From Pyrocephalus nanus (taxonomy: Eukaryota; Chordata; Aves; Passeriformes; Tyrannidae), in assembly GCA_038380795.1 (NCBI GenBank), contig CM076259.1, forward strand, positions 99,683,739-99,747,738: 64,000 nucleotides of DNA, in the 5' to 3' direction. The position numbers were made by a program, and so were the translations under genes. Below, piece by piece: positions 53,359 to 63,100 of the stretch (positions are counted from its first letter, which is position 1; every line of letters starts with the position of its first letter). The notes beneath the pieces are model-generated. The model ran no database searches, was not told where the DNA came from, and worked only from the letters and a program-made list of their open reading frames with translations.

Positions 53359-55747
53359 AGAGGGTAGGTAATCTTCAGAAAGTAAATTGCCATCCTAAAG
53401 CCATCATATGGACCAATTTGGCAAGTATCTCTACAGCCAAAAAATACCTATGCTATCTAATATCAAGTAGACAAGCATGAAACAAATTAGATTAATCAAC
53501 TAAACAGATTTTTGTAAGGGGAGAAGTAGCTAGCACTGACTGTAACTACACTGGTATTTTCCTGAACTTTTTTCTTTATATGTTCTTATAAGAATTGGAG
53601 AGTCAGTCTGCAGTAGTTAATGTAATTATATGTCAGGTTTGAACAGCAGCTGGGACATTCCCATTAGCCTTGGCAACAACATTTAATATTCCACGTGTTA
53701 CTGTGGAAATAGAAATTCAAGATTCCAACTTCCCTCTAGTAAAGCACTTACTTTTGCTTTAAGAAAGTTTGTTCTGACTTTCTGTTTATTTAAAGATATT
53801 TCTGCTAACATCTTCTCTGTTTTGTATCTCTAGGAGAGGTATATCACTTACTTGGAAGTACAAGTCACAGTCACAGCTGTGCTCATCCACCACGAGTGAA
53901 TCACATGCATGCAAAACCAGCACACGCTTCTGGCTGTCACTTCAGGGAGAAAGTCTTCCATGGAGGATCAAATACCAAAAGGAAAAAGGTAGGCAGGGAA
54001 CTATCTACCCACACACACAGCCTGCCCACAAAGCCTGGTAGAAAACAGCTTGCAGGGAAGGAAAGACAAGGTTTGACCATGATGTGCAGAATTTTCTCTC
54101 TGTGAGGATGATGAAAAAAGCCTAAACCATGCTGGGGAGCTGACCGTAATGGGGAAAACATTCAGCAGATTTTATGACAACAGTCACAGGAAACTAAGAA
54201 AATCCAAAATACAGTTTTACAGGAAGATAAAATAACTTTAATGAAATCTGCAGACTGTTTAAGGCTAAAATCATTTGAGTCTTGACTCGTGTTGCCACCT
54301 TATTTGTCTTTTATTTCAATTCCACCTACTCCCCAAATACCTACCTTCAGTCTGCCATGGCTATTTTAAATTAGTGCTTTTAAGAGTTTGTTTTATGCCT
54401 TCATTGTTCTTTTTTGCTTCCCTGAGGTTTCCACCAAGGAATAAGAGGAATTCACGATGTGGTAGATTACAACAATTTCTCAAACATGGTGTTGCAAGCT
54501 TATCAGTGGCAGATAAAATGAAAAACCTCAAAGAATTTCAGGAGGAGGTTAAAGATTAAATATCTATTATATGTTTGTCACAGATAAAGTTTGAGGAGAA
54601 AAGTAGGTATTTTCAAACTGTTTAAAAATAATTTAAAGGGAGAGACTAAAAATTGCAGACTAAACCCAGCAAAATTACTTAACTGGCTATTTTTCATTCC
54701 GCATCACTATTTCTTTAAGTTTCCAGACATTATCTTAATTGGGTGACTTTCATCAGACAATTACTAAGCATGAGAAATCGCTATTTCAATTTCAGCACAG
54801 AATGGGAGAAATGTCTATGAAGTGAAGGTACACATTGCATGAGGGAAGCAATTGCTAACACAGGCTACATCAGCCACACAGAGCAAAGCCCCCTCTACAT
54901 TGCATTCCTTGTGTTCGCTTATGTAAAACTTTGGCTCGATGTAACTGTTATCAGCTTTAGTACCTAATAACTTCCCTGGCTGGAGCAGGCAGTAATAAAC
55001 GATGTACTATATTCTGTTACATTCCCCTGACATGGCATGACAAATATCTCAGAGATTTCAAGGCTTTTGTACCAGTGCCCTTCACAGAGCCTAAGCAGAT
55101 GTTGCATGAAGTGTTCTTGTTTGTTACACCTTGCAAGTCATGGATTCTTGACAGATGTGCTGGAGCAGATCCCTATGCTTGCACCAAAAGTTCTCAGCTC
55201 CAAATACTCCCACTAGTCATCTCTCTTTCCTCATGACTTTTTTTTTTGGTAATAAATGCCTACACAGCTCAAGAAAAGCATTTAATTTCCCACAAGGGAA
55301 GTTCCATTTGGCAAACTTATTTTCAGCTGTGTGCTTAACAAATACAACAACTCATTTTACGCTTTTGTTTGGGAAAGTGCATGACATTTATGTCAACACA
55401 GTTTCGGTAACAAAAGTGTAAGTTTACACACAAACAGCAATCACTTAAAACCTTCCACAAGTTATTCCTTAGAAAAAAACAAAACCAAAAAATAAACCTA
55501 TAAACATAATACACAGAAAACACAATGAACAAGAAAGTTAAAATTACTTTAGTATAGAAGTTACAAAAAAGTATTTAAGATCCAGTCAGTGCTCTGCACT
55601 AGTTCAGACTTGCATGGTGTGTGCCCAGGACTTCACTCCAGCAAATCCTGACAGCGCTTCCCAGAACCTAGAACTCCAGATGCCTTAAAAAGAAGTCTTA
55701 AGGCGATGAAAGCACTGTCTTAAAACATTTCTGTCCCATCAGAGAGC

Positions 55748-55794
55748 AAAAAAAAAAAAAAAAAAAAGCACAAAGAAGTAGGAAAAAAAAAAAA
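55748..55794. repeat. paired poly-A tracts
   Basis: Two A runs, about 20 and 12 long, are separated by a short purine-rich spacer (GCACAAAGAAGTAGG). Confidence 0.85.
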
Positions 55795-56348
55795 GGCAGG
55801 AAATTACTCTTGAAGAGATAACTAAGACCCAACAGCAGCCACCCTCCCAAGCAAGCTCCCAAAGGGTGTCAGCAAGTGACTGCAGACAACCTACGCTCAC
55901 CTGCACCCAGCAGCTTCACTGATGCTGATGCACACTCAGCATTAGGACTGAAAAGCCTTGATGAATTTGCTCACACGCAAGCTGATAAAAACATAGATTA
56001 AAAGGTAAAACCAAACACTGAAGAGTGCCAGTTAGCTATGCCTTGCTGGCAGCACGAGGGAGTCAGATTCATCCTCAGTCAGCCATAGATGGCAGGCTCC
56101 ACAGCTCCAGTTCAGCAAAACAACCAATAAGTCCAAATGTATGTTTCCAATATTGAGAAAACCAGTGCACTACTCAAAATGTAATCCTCCTCTGGCTGGA
56201 CTCCCATCCTTTACTCCACCTTTTGGATCTCCCAGCCAGCTGCATTGCTAACACAAGGTGTCCTTTCTGTCTGTCAATCCACAGACTAGCACCTGGAAGG
56301 CAAGCCAGCTGCTTCCTTACCCCCAAGCCACTAAGTGCACAGGTTTCC

Positions 56349-56367
56349 TTTTTTTTTTTTTTTTTTT
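56349..56367. repeat. poly-T tract (T19)
   Basis: A run of 19 T. On the minus strand this is an A run, but no processed gene copy is recognised on its right side. Confidence 0.85.
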
Positions 56368-56672
56368 GTCTAACAGTGTTTGCCTGTTTGCCTTCAGTGC
56401 AATCCAACTCTCTGATTTATGTTTGGTTTACACGAGGGCAATCCTTATATTTCCCCTGGCATTGAAGGAAAGTATATACAAACAAATTTTAGGCTGCAAT
56501 ATGCAATGATTGCTCTGTGCACCTAATAAACATTATAAAAAACTCAAAACACCTCAAAAATTATGAAGGATGTATCTTACTTCAAATCAGTTCATAAGTT
56601 CAAGAAGTCTTACTCATGAGCCAGGTCCCAGCTATCTTTGAACGACAGTCCTTTTCAACATCTTCCCCTCAG

Positions 56673-56689
56673 AAAAAAAAAAAAAAAAA
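56673..56689. repeat. poly-A tract (A17)
   Basis: A run of 17 A, about 300 bases from the T19 tract at 56349. Confidence 0.85.
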
Positions 56690-57235
56690 TCCCAAACATC
56701 AAAGTATAAACACATTTCTGAAAGTCGTTGGCTGTAAACTGGCTAAAATTTCCAAGTGTCACATGTACACAATTATCAAAGCATAAAACAAACACACCCA
56801 CAACCGATGTGGAGCAAGGCACTGAGGTTTTAGCTCTTGACAGCTCTGCATCTGGCACATCTTTCTCTTAATGAAACGTAAGCTCCATTCACATTTTGAA
56901 ATTGCTGCTAGTCAAACAGCTCTAAAACCAGGGAAAACAAAAGATGTTGAATTCTCATAGTTCTTTGTGTTGCTCATAAATGTTTCCCAAGCCACAGATC
57001 CCTGTGCAAGCCTTTGAGCCTAAAACCCAAGAGACAAATAATTATGGAGAGGAAGACTGCCAAAGCACCAAGACAGAGCAGCAATAGAAAGTAACAAACA
57101 GCTGAGAACTAAGTGGAGCACAGGATGCTACCTATTTGTTGCAGTGATGGTGACATCTCCACTGATGCTCAGTGTATTTAAGGGGAGAGGGAGTGTAACA
57201 GGATTTTGACTGGCACAGCCATCCCTGCATCCAAG

Positions 57236-57523
57236 ATGTCTGAGGTTCATGCCTGCCTGCAGAAGAAAGGTTTAGAGGGGATCAGGAGGTGTGGATTCCT
57301 CACTGGGTACTGTCAAGCCAAGTTTGCTTCCTCTGCAATTGCACATGACCTGAAAGAGGCCACCTTACAAGATTATGTGGCTCTGTTTTGCCTTTTGACC
57401 ACAGTGGATACTGACCCAGTAATGCTCCCAGCACAGGATTCTGCATCTGTACAGAGCCTCATAGCCTCAGCTGAGATCCATTACTTTAATACAACCATCT
57501 TTGATGTCCCACATGGAAACTAA
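57236..57523 (+). CDS. possible small ORF, unrecognised
   Basis: From the ATG at 57236 a frame of 95 codons runs to a TAA at 57521-57523, in sequence slightly richer in GC than its neighbours. The composition is protein-like and not repetitive, including segments such as KKGLEGIRRCGFLTGYC and ATLQDYVALFCLLTTVDTD. I do not recognise a family. No convincing splice donor follows, and upstream acceptor-like AG sites are weak. It could be a retrocopy fragment, a terminal exon or chance; chance is most likely at this length. Confidence 0.12.
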   Translation: MSEVHACLQKKGLEGIRRCGFLTGYCQAKFASSAIAHDLKEATLQDYVALFCLLTTVDTDPVMLPAQDSASVQSLIASAEIHYFNTTIFDVPHGN

Positions 57524-58468
57524 ACTATCTTTCCTTACATTTGTTCACACCACCTTAAACCCAGAGGCACTCATACCTGAACATTTTTTAAGGAGCCAGC
57601 CAGGAGAAGAGAAAGATTTTTGATTTCCTTCAAATCAATCCAGCCACAAGCACTCTTCCTCAAACCCTGTGTCCTCCCAAATGTGTCACCACACACCTCC
57701 CCCAACTGGAACCCCAGTGAGATGCCATTTGCTCATGAGGAGTGAGCCTTAGCCCCACACCCCAAGATAAAAAGCAACTACGTTAAAAGTGCACTAATAA
57801 GCACATTCAAACATTTTCCAAAAAATTAATACTATGGTGCCTTAAAAGCTTAGTTTTTTGCAGATGGGTTTGAGTAACTCACAGGAAGACAGTTCCCATG
57901 GCTCTGTGCAGGCTATTGGAACCTCAGTGGGAACAGCCTGAGGAGCTGCACGGAGGAGCAAGGTGATGTATTAATGGGGACCAGGTGTGAGGTGTGTGCA
58001 TGTCTGAGGAAAGGCAAAGGGCACACACAGCCGGGATGCACACAGGGGAGGTCAAACAGAAGAGAAATCCATCAGTTTCCATGGGAAGAGCAGCCATCAT
58101 GGAGAGTGTGGTAACACAACAACCCACAGCAGCTCCCTCGGCAAACACTTTACCTCAGTGAAATTTCACTGGATACAATGCTCTCACATTTCTAAAAAGA
58201 TAATATATTTATACCCAAAAACCATCAGTGGAAATACAATGGGTGCAATGATTCTGTATCTGGCTGTAACAGCTGTGTACCTAAGGGAAAAGAAAATCCT
58301 TGCTATGAGAACGTGCACCCACTCATGGACAGCACAGTGCTGCTGCATGAGGAAAAGAGATACCAAGAAGTGGGCTTCACTGAGATAATTGTCAATTTTT
58401 TTTAACCTTATTTTGAAATTGACACTGGGCTAATTTTTTAGAGTAATGACTTTAGATACTATTAAATA

Positions 58469-58638
58469 TTGCTCAGAGAAGTTGCAGATACCTCATCCTT
58501 GGATGCTCTTTCCCTGGAAGTGTTCAAGGTCAGGGCGGATGGGGCTTTGAACAGGTGAAAAGGTGTCCCTGCCTACGGCAGAAGGGTTGGACTAATTGAT
58601 CTTTAAAAGTCCCTTCTGAACCAAAACATTCTATGATT
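58469..58638 (+). mobile_element. CR1 LINE 3' terminus, short
   Basis: Only the last 170 bases of a CR1 remain: 'ttgctcagagaagttgcagatacctcatccttgg', 'ccctggaagtgttcaaggtcagg', 'aaaaggtgtccctgcctacggcag', 'ggttggactaattgatctttaaaagtccctt' and the terminal ATTCTATGATT. It is the same subfamily as the 51.8 kb copy. Confidence 0.92.
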
Positions 58639-61600
58639 AAAAGCACTAATCTTGAAAAACAAAGGTTATAGAAAAAATATTACATTAAAGAAACTATGCC
58701 TGAAACATGACAACTGTATATTATAACACAGGGAAGAAAATTTGAAAAAAAGGTACTGGCTTGAGAAAAATAAAGTCCTTTTAACATTGAAAGACACCTG
58801 CAGACTTCAATTGGATTAAAAAACTCTATAAACACTCTGAAAAAGACAGGTAGTCAGGCACACAGTTCAGACCTCCCAGGGATGTAATCTATAATCCGGT
58901 ATGTTTTTCTGAAATGTAAAAATTCAAGATCTATCAGACACAGAATTCACACACAGGGCAGCAGACTTCCTCTATTAAAGAATCACATGTTAAGAAAGAG
59001 AGCAAGAGGGAGAACCTGTAAATATGGTAAAAACACAAATTGTTTAGGATACTAGGAATATCTGAAATGCACAAATTTTTCTCCTCCGCCTCCTTCTCAG
59101 ACAAGAACAATTATAGTGAGAAGGTAAAATTAAGTAGCTTTTTAACACCACAAGCAGGTGTTGTGGAGATAGAGGAAGGGCAGCACGATAAAATTTTGCA
59201 TTTCACAAGTTTTAGAAGATTAAAAAAAGAGAAACCAATATTAAGTTTAATGAGAATGAGGTTAATTATATTTAAGAGGTGTATGATTTAAGAAAATATG
59301 GACTACAACACTTGGCAATTGAAATCCAGCCACCCTTAATGACCAAAGCTAATCAGATTTTACTATATATGTTAGACACAAAAGACTCCAGCTCCTGCCT
59401 GAATGAAGTGTATAGCTGAATAGAAAGAATGAGGATTGATTCTCTTTCAGAATTTGCCCCCAGCTGTTTCTAAGAAGAAAGCCTGGTTTAGGGCGTATTT
59501 AAATTTAGTACAGACAAGTTTCACGTAAAAGCGAGGACCATTTCTATGGGTGGTAGAAGCTCCTGAGGTGGAACTCCTGAGATTACTGCCCACAAGAAAG
59601 GGATGGTCCCCTCTGGGATGCAGGGAAGAGCTACGGGAATGTAGGAACAACTGATGGGGGAGCTGGATGTGCTGAAGAAGGTGTGAAGGACAGGGGATGG
59701 CCCCAGCATGGCACAGTGTGATGTCCCTGAGAACTCCTGGGCTTGCAGGCTCCACAAGGCAGCAGTCCGACAGGCAGTAATTTCATCCTCTGTTTGCAGT
59801 GTTCTCCTCAGTATCTCTTTCTTAACAAACCAACAACCAAAACATAATATATGTACCCACTCTGCTACAACCACTTTTCTTATTTGAAAGCAATTTTGGG
59901 GAGTACAAAGAAAAAAAATTGTAAAATTATGAGAACACACAGTTTGCGGGAAATGACACTGTATCATGCTTTTCAAACATTTATGAACAAAAATCTTTTG
60001 CATTTTTTGTTCATTTTGTCAAGTAACAGCCCCACTCCCAATCTTCTAGATGTAAGATGGCCACAGGTAGGACTTCTCAGAGGAGATGCACAAAGCACTG
60101 CACTGGTTATTACTGACAACCCTCCCTCCAGCTGACACAAACCCTAACTGGCGTTGAAGACAGATTTTCAGAAGTACTGAGGGAGCCAAAATCCCAATGA
60201 ACAGTGACAGTGGTGGGCTCTCAGTCTCTAAAAATAATTAAAAAAAAAAAATCACCCTTACTAAGCCAATTCTGTGCAAGCAACGACAATCAAACGGCCC
60301 TAATGAGAACCAGTCAAACACATCCTTGACATCAGATCAGGAAGCTCAACAACAGCACTGGAGCTCCAAACAAGTCCTAGTGAGACAATCACATCAGCCT
60401 CAGCCTACCTAATGCCAAGGCAACAGTTATGCAATGACAGAAACAAAACGCTGTATTCATGGGGGACTGTATTCCCAGCTGACAAAGGCTTCTTTTTGTG
60501 ACTTCTTTTTGAAGTATTTAATCTGAAATCGGTGCTCCAAGTCCCCTCTCCAGACTGACCACACTGCCATTGCCCAGTCAGGCACAGCTTGGTGATCCAA
60601 CGATGCTTCTGAGCAAAGAAGTCAACAGACCTTGGAGTTTTTTGTTATCATCAACATTATGAGCAAAATGTTCAAGAAATGTTTTCTCTCTTCACTCCTT
60701 TTTTCCTCCGTTGCTACATTCAGGACAACACATTCTATACAGACATAAATGATATATTTCATACACTCTTCCAGACCCATAACCTGCAAGACTAACTTTG
60801 GTGTTTTTATAAGATTTTAGGACTAAAATAAAAATGTGCTTCTCCTCAACATGAATCACTGACAAAGATTTAAAACAACTTTTTGATTTTAAACTGCTAG
60901 TAACTTAATTTAGTGAAGAAAAATCAATTTCATACACTTAGCAGCAAAGACATTTATGAACAATTTTACATGTGTTATCTTAAAAATCAATACACTTCTC
61001 TTAATAAGACACTAAAACCCATTTATTTCTTTCTTTCCCTCTTCCATCCCCATTCCAAGATTTACTGGACATTAACCCATGGCAGTGAAGTAAAAGTGTA
61101 AGATAAGAGAAGAATAGTAAGGTCTGGGTAGGGGAGAGGCTCTCCACTTTGCAGTTTCACTTAATATCAAAAGTTCACATAGGAAAAGCATAGTCTAAAA
61201 AGTATCAGAATATGTCTGCAAAAATAAGCTTTTTTTGATGCTGATTTGATACAGCTGGTTGGTTTGTTTCACTTGTCAGAGTTGCAGAGGCCACAGGATT
61301 CAGTACTTTACCATGCACGGAAGGGTGTGTTGAAAGTTTAAAAAAGCTTAGCAAAGAGATGGTAATACTACAGGAGTCTGATCCTCACTAAGCTAGGGAA
61401 CAAAGCAGTTAATAAGCATTTAGAAATTAAGGAATTAGGTGATGCGAATTAATTTAACAAAGTAGCAACCATAGGAATTCTGTCAGCTTCCTTTAGCTTT
61501 GGATGAGTAATTAATTTTTTTTTCTTCTTAATTAAAACCAGAGACAGTGCCAGCATCAGTATGTGCATATTAACACTCGGGCACGCACTGATAGCTCTGC

Positions 61601-62149
61601 TTTAGCATCTGCAACCTCTAAGCAGTAACACGCCATTGGCAAACTAAACCAAAGATACAGCTGCATTTTTCTGTCTTTTCTTTCTCCCCCCCCCCCCCCC
61701 CATTTTCATTATTACTTAATTAATTTGGATATATTGTTGGTTGAAAGGAGAGTTCCCAGAAGCAGCCCACGCTAAAAGGCTCATGCTAAAAGGATGCGAA
61801 TGCTCAAGGTGAGTGCTTACTACCGAGTGACCCATGTGCACTACGAATCTTTCCCTCCCTAGGGCCCCATTTCTGCTCCTGTTAACACACTCACGCAAGT
61901 GCTACCCCCTCCCACAAGTTTGGAACAGAAGCTGCCACTTTCCATTCACACCCAACTCCCTCCACCACGCAGACCCCAAGCTGCAATAGGGAAAAGCGCA
62001 CCACGTTATCCCAATAGCCCGCAGGATTCCCTAATGCTCACACTGAAACCATCACGCCCAACACAAGGGCATACTCAACGCTGCCCATCTCCAGAAGGCA
62101 GGTCGGCTCTCATTCCTGTCCCCCGAGGCTATTCCTCCTCTCCCGACCA
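58639..62149. other. non-coding DNA leading to the CpG island
   Basis: AT-rich to about 61700, then rising GC. A GC-richer block at about 59520-59790 stays open on the minus strand in two frames but shows no recognised domain. The C16 run lies at 61686. Confidence 0.55.
61686..61701. repeat. poly-C/poly-G run
   Basis: A homopolymer of 16 C on the plus strand follows a short pyrimidine stretch, about 450 bases left of the CpG island. It would be a G run in the sense of the presumed transcript, just inside its first intron. Length at such runs is unreliable in assemblies. Confidence 0.9.
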
Positions 62150-62732
62150 TACTTCACCCGCCCGCAAAAACTGATCTAGGGACGCGGGTCTGGCGCAGAG
62201 GGGCTGAGCGGTTCCCCCCGCCCCGCCTTATGCCGAGAGGCAGCCGGTCCGACACCGACTCGGTCCCAGAGCCAGGCGACGGCACCGGGACCCGCGGGGA
62301 GATCCGGGGCCGCTTCGGCCCCCCGGCCGTCCCCGCACCCCCTCGGCTTCTGCGGGACCGCGGCGGGGGACGCGCTCCGGCCAGCCGCGCACAGCCGCCC
62401 GGAGAAACTACAGCTCCGCGATCCCGTGTTAACACCGATTTATTTTCAGAGGAAGGGAGCACTCTGCAGCTGGCAAGCGAGGTCCCACTGCCCCGCTAGA
62501 CAGGAGGTCCCCACGCCCGTCCCAGCTCCCGGTCCCTGTGCCGAGTTCCCGTGGCGGCGGAGGGGCGGCCGCTCCCCCTGCCCGGCGCTGCCGGGGCGCT
62601 CAACAGGCTGCAGCTTCTGCCGCCACGACCCCCGGGGCTGCCCCGCACCTGCCCCCGCTCCCTCCTCGCCCGCAGCCGCGGCTCCCCCTGCGGCCCCGTG
62701 GCGGGGGCTCCCCCGCAGCCCGGCTCGCTTAC

Positions 62733-62736
62733 CCAT
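62733..62736 (-). CDS. candidate first coding exon (ATG + 1 nt), minus-strand gene of unknown identity
   Basis: On the minus strand the sequence reads GCC-ATG-G followed directly by GTAAGC (62732-62727), a near-consensus splice donor. The ATG at 62736-62734 has G at -3 and G at +4, a strong Kozak context, and sits in the CpG island. If the donor is used, the exon contributes only the initiator Met and the first base of codon 2, so residue 2 would be Val, Ala, Asp, Glu or Gly. First coding exons this short are known in several vertebrate gene families. Reading through the donor gives a low-complexity Ala/Gly/Arg frame to about 62446, which looks intronic. The next exon is not visible in the window, so I give no gene name. 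The 5' end of the exon is unknown, probably within 62800-62950. Confidence 0.45.
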
Positions 62737-62769
62737 GGCTAGCTCTGGTCGCCCGGGCGGTGCGGGGGG

Positions 62770-62846
62770 CGCAGGGCTGTGCCGTGCCTTGCCGGGCTGT
62801 GCTGTGCCGGGGTGAGCCGGGCTGTGCCGGGTGAGCCGGGCGGGAC
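62770..62846. repeat. GC-rich imperfect tandem repeat in the presumed 5'UTR/core promoter
   Basis: The unit GCCGGGCTGTGCCGGGTGA recurs imperfectly: about 62791-62815 (with an extra GTGCT), 62816-62834, then a partial copy from 62835. It starts about 55 bases upstream of the candidate ATG on the minus strand, so it would be transcribed as 5'UTR or form part of the core promoter. A short AGC run follows at about 62860-62870. Such arrays often vary in copy number and are prone to assembly error. Confidence 0.6.
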
Positions 62847-63100
62847 GGGCGGTGCAGGGCAGCAGCAGCAGTGCAGCTCGCACACACTGGCGGGCTCCGC
62901 TCGCCTCCGGCGGCTGCGGCGCGGCGGGAGGGGCGGGCCCGGCCCCGCCTGCCTGCACCGCCCGGGGGGCGCCCGGCCCGGCCGGCCCGGCCCGGCCCCG
63001 CGGGGCAGGGGGGCAGCGCCGCCCGGCGGCCGCCGGGGAAACCCGGGGTCTGCGGCTGCGGAGTCCCGGCCAGGGCCGGGGGGGCCCGAAAGGAGCGCTT

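Larger units (their letters stand above)
52586..58468. other. non-coding DNA rich in simple A/T tracts
   Basis: This segment holds most of the window's long homopolymer A/T runs (53.2, 55.75, 56.35 and 56.68 kb) and the possible small ORF at 57.2 kb. Nothing else is recognised. Confidence 0.55.
1..62732 (-). other. inferred first intron (partial) of the minus-strand gene
   Basis: If the donor at 62732-62727 is real, everything to its left lacks a recognisable next exon, so it would be the proximal part of a first intron longer than 62 kb. I looked for conserved-looking coding blocks with splice sites on both strands and found none. The content (CR1 relics, A/T tracts, unique AT-rich DNA) suits a long intron. 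It equally suits intergenic DNA if the next exon is short and I missed it, so the call is inference and not an observation. Confidence 0.3.
62150..63100 (-). promoter_or_regulatory. CpG island promoter
   Basis: This stretch is abruptly GC-rich and dense in CpG, unlike the AT-rich DNA on both sides. It carries many GGGCGG/CCGCCC (Sp1/KLF-type) boxes and no obvious TATA box, as is usual for vertebrate CpG-island promoters with dispersed start sites. The densest part is about 62540-63075. A minus-strand ATG in a strong Kozak context with a splice donor right behind it (62727-62739) lies inside, so the promoter most likely fires leftward with start sites around 62800-62950. Divergent rightward transcription is common at such islands and cannot be excluded. 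The island itself is seen directly; promoter activity and direction are inferred. Confidence 0.85.

Noticed and set aside
56349..56689. T19 and A17 tracts as possible retrocopy tails flanking an inserted gene copy
   Set aside because: The sequence between and beside them shows no recognisable gene body or target-site duplication, so they are called simple repeats.
59447..60003. Minus-strand frames of 102 and 160 codons in a GC-richer block
   Set aside because: Two different frames are open over the same bases, with no recognised domain and no good acceptor/donor pair.
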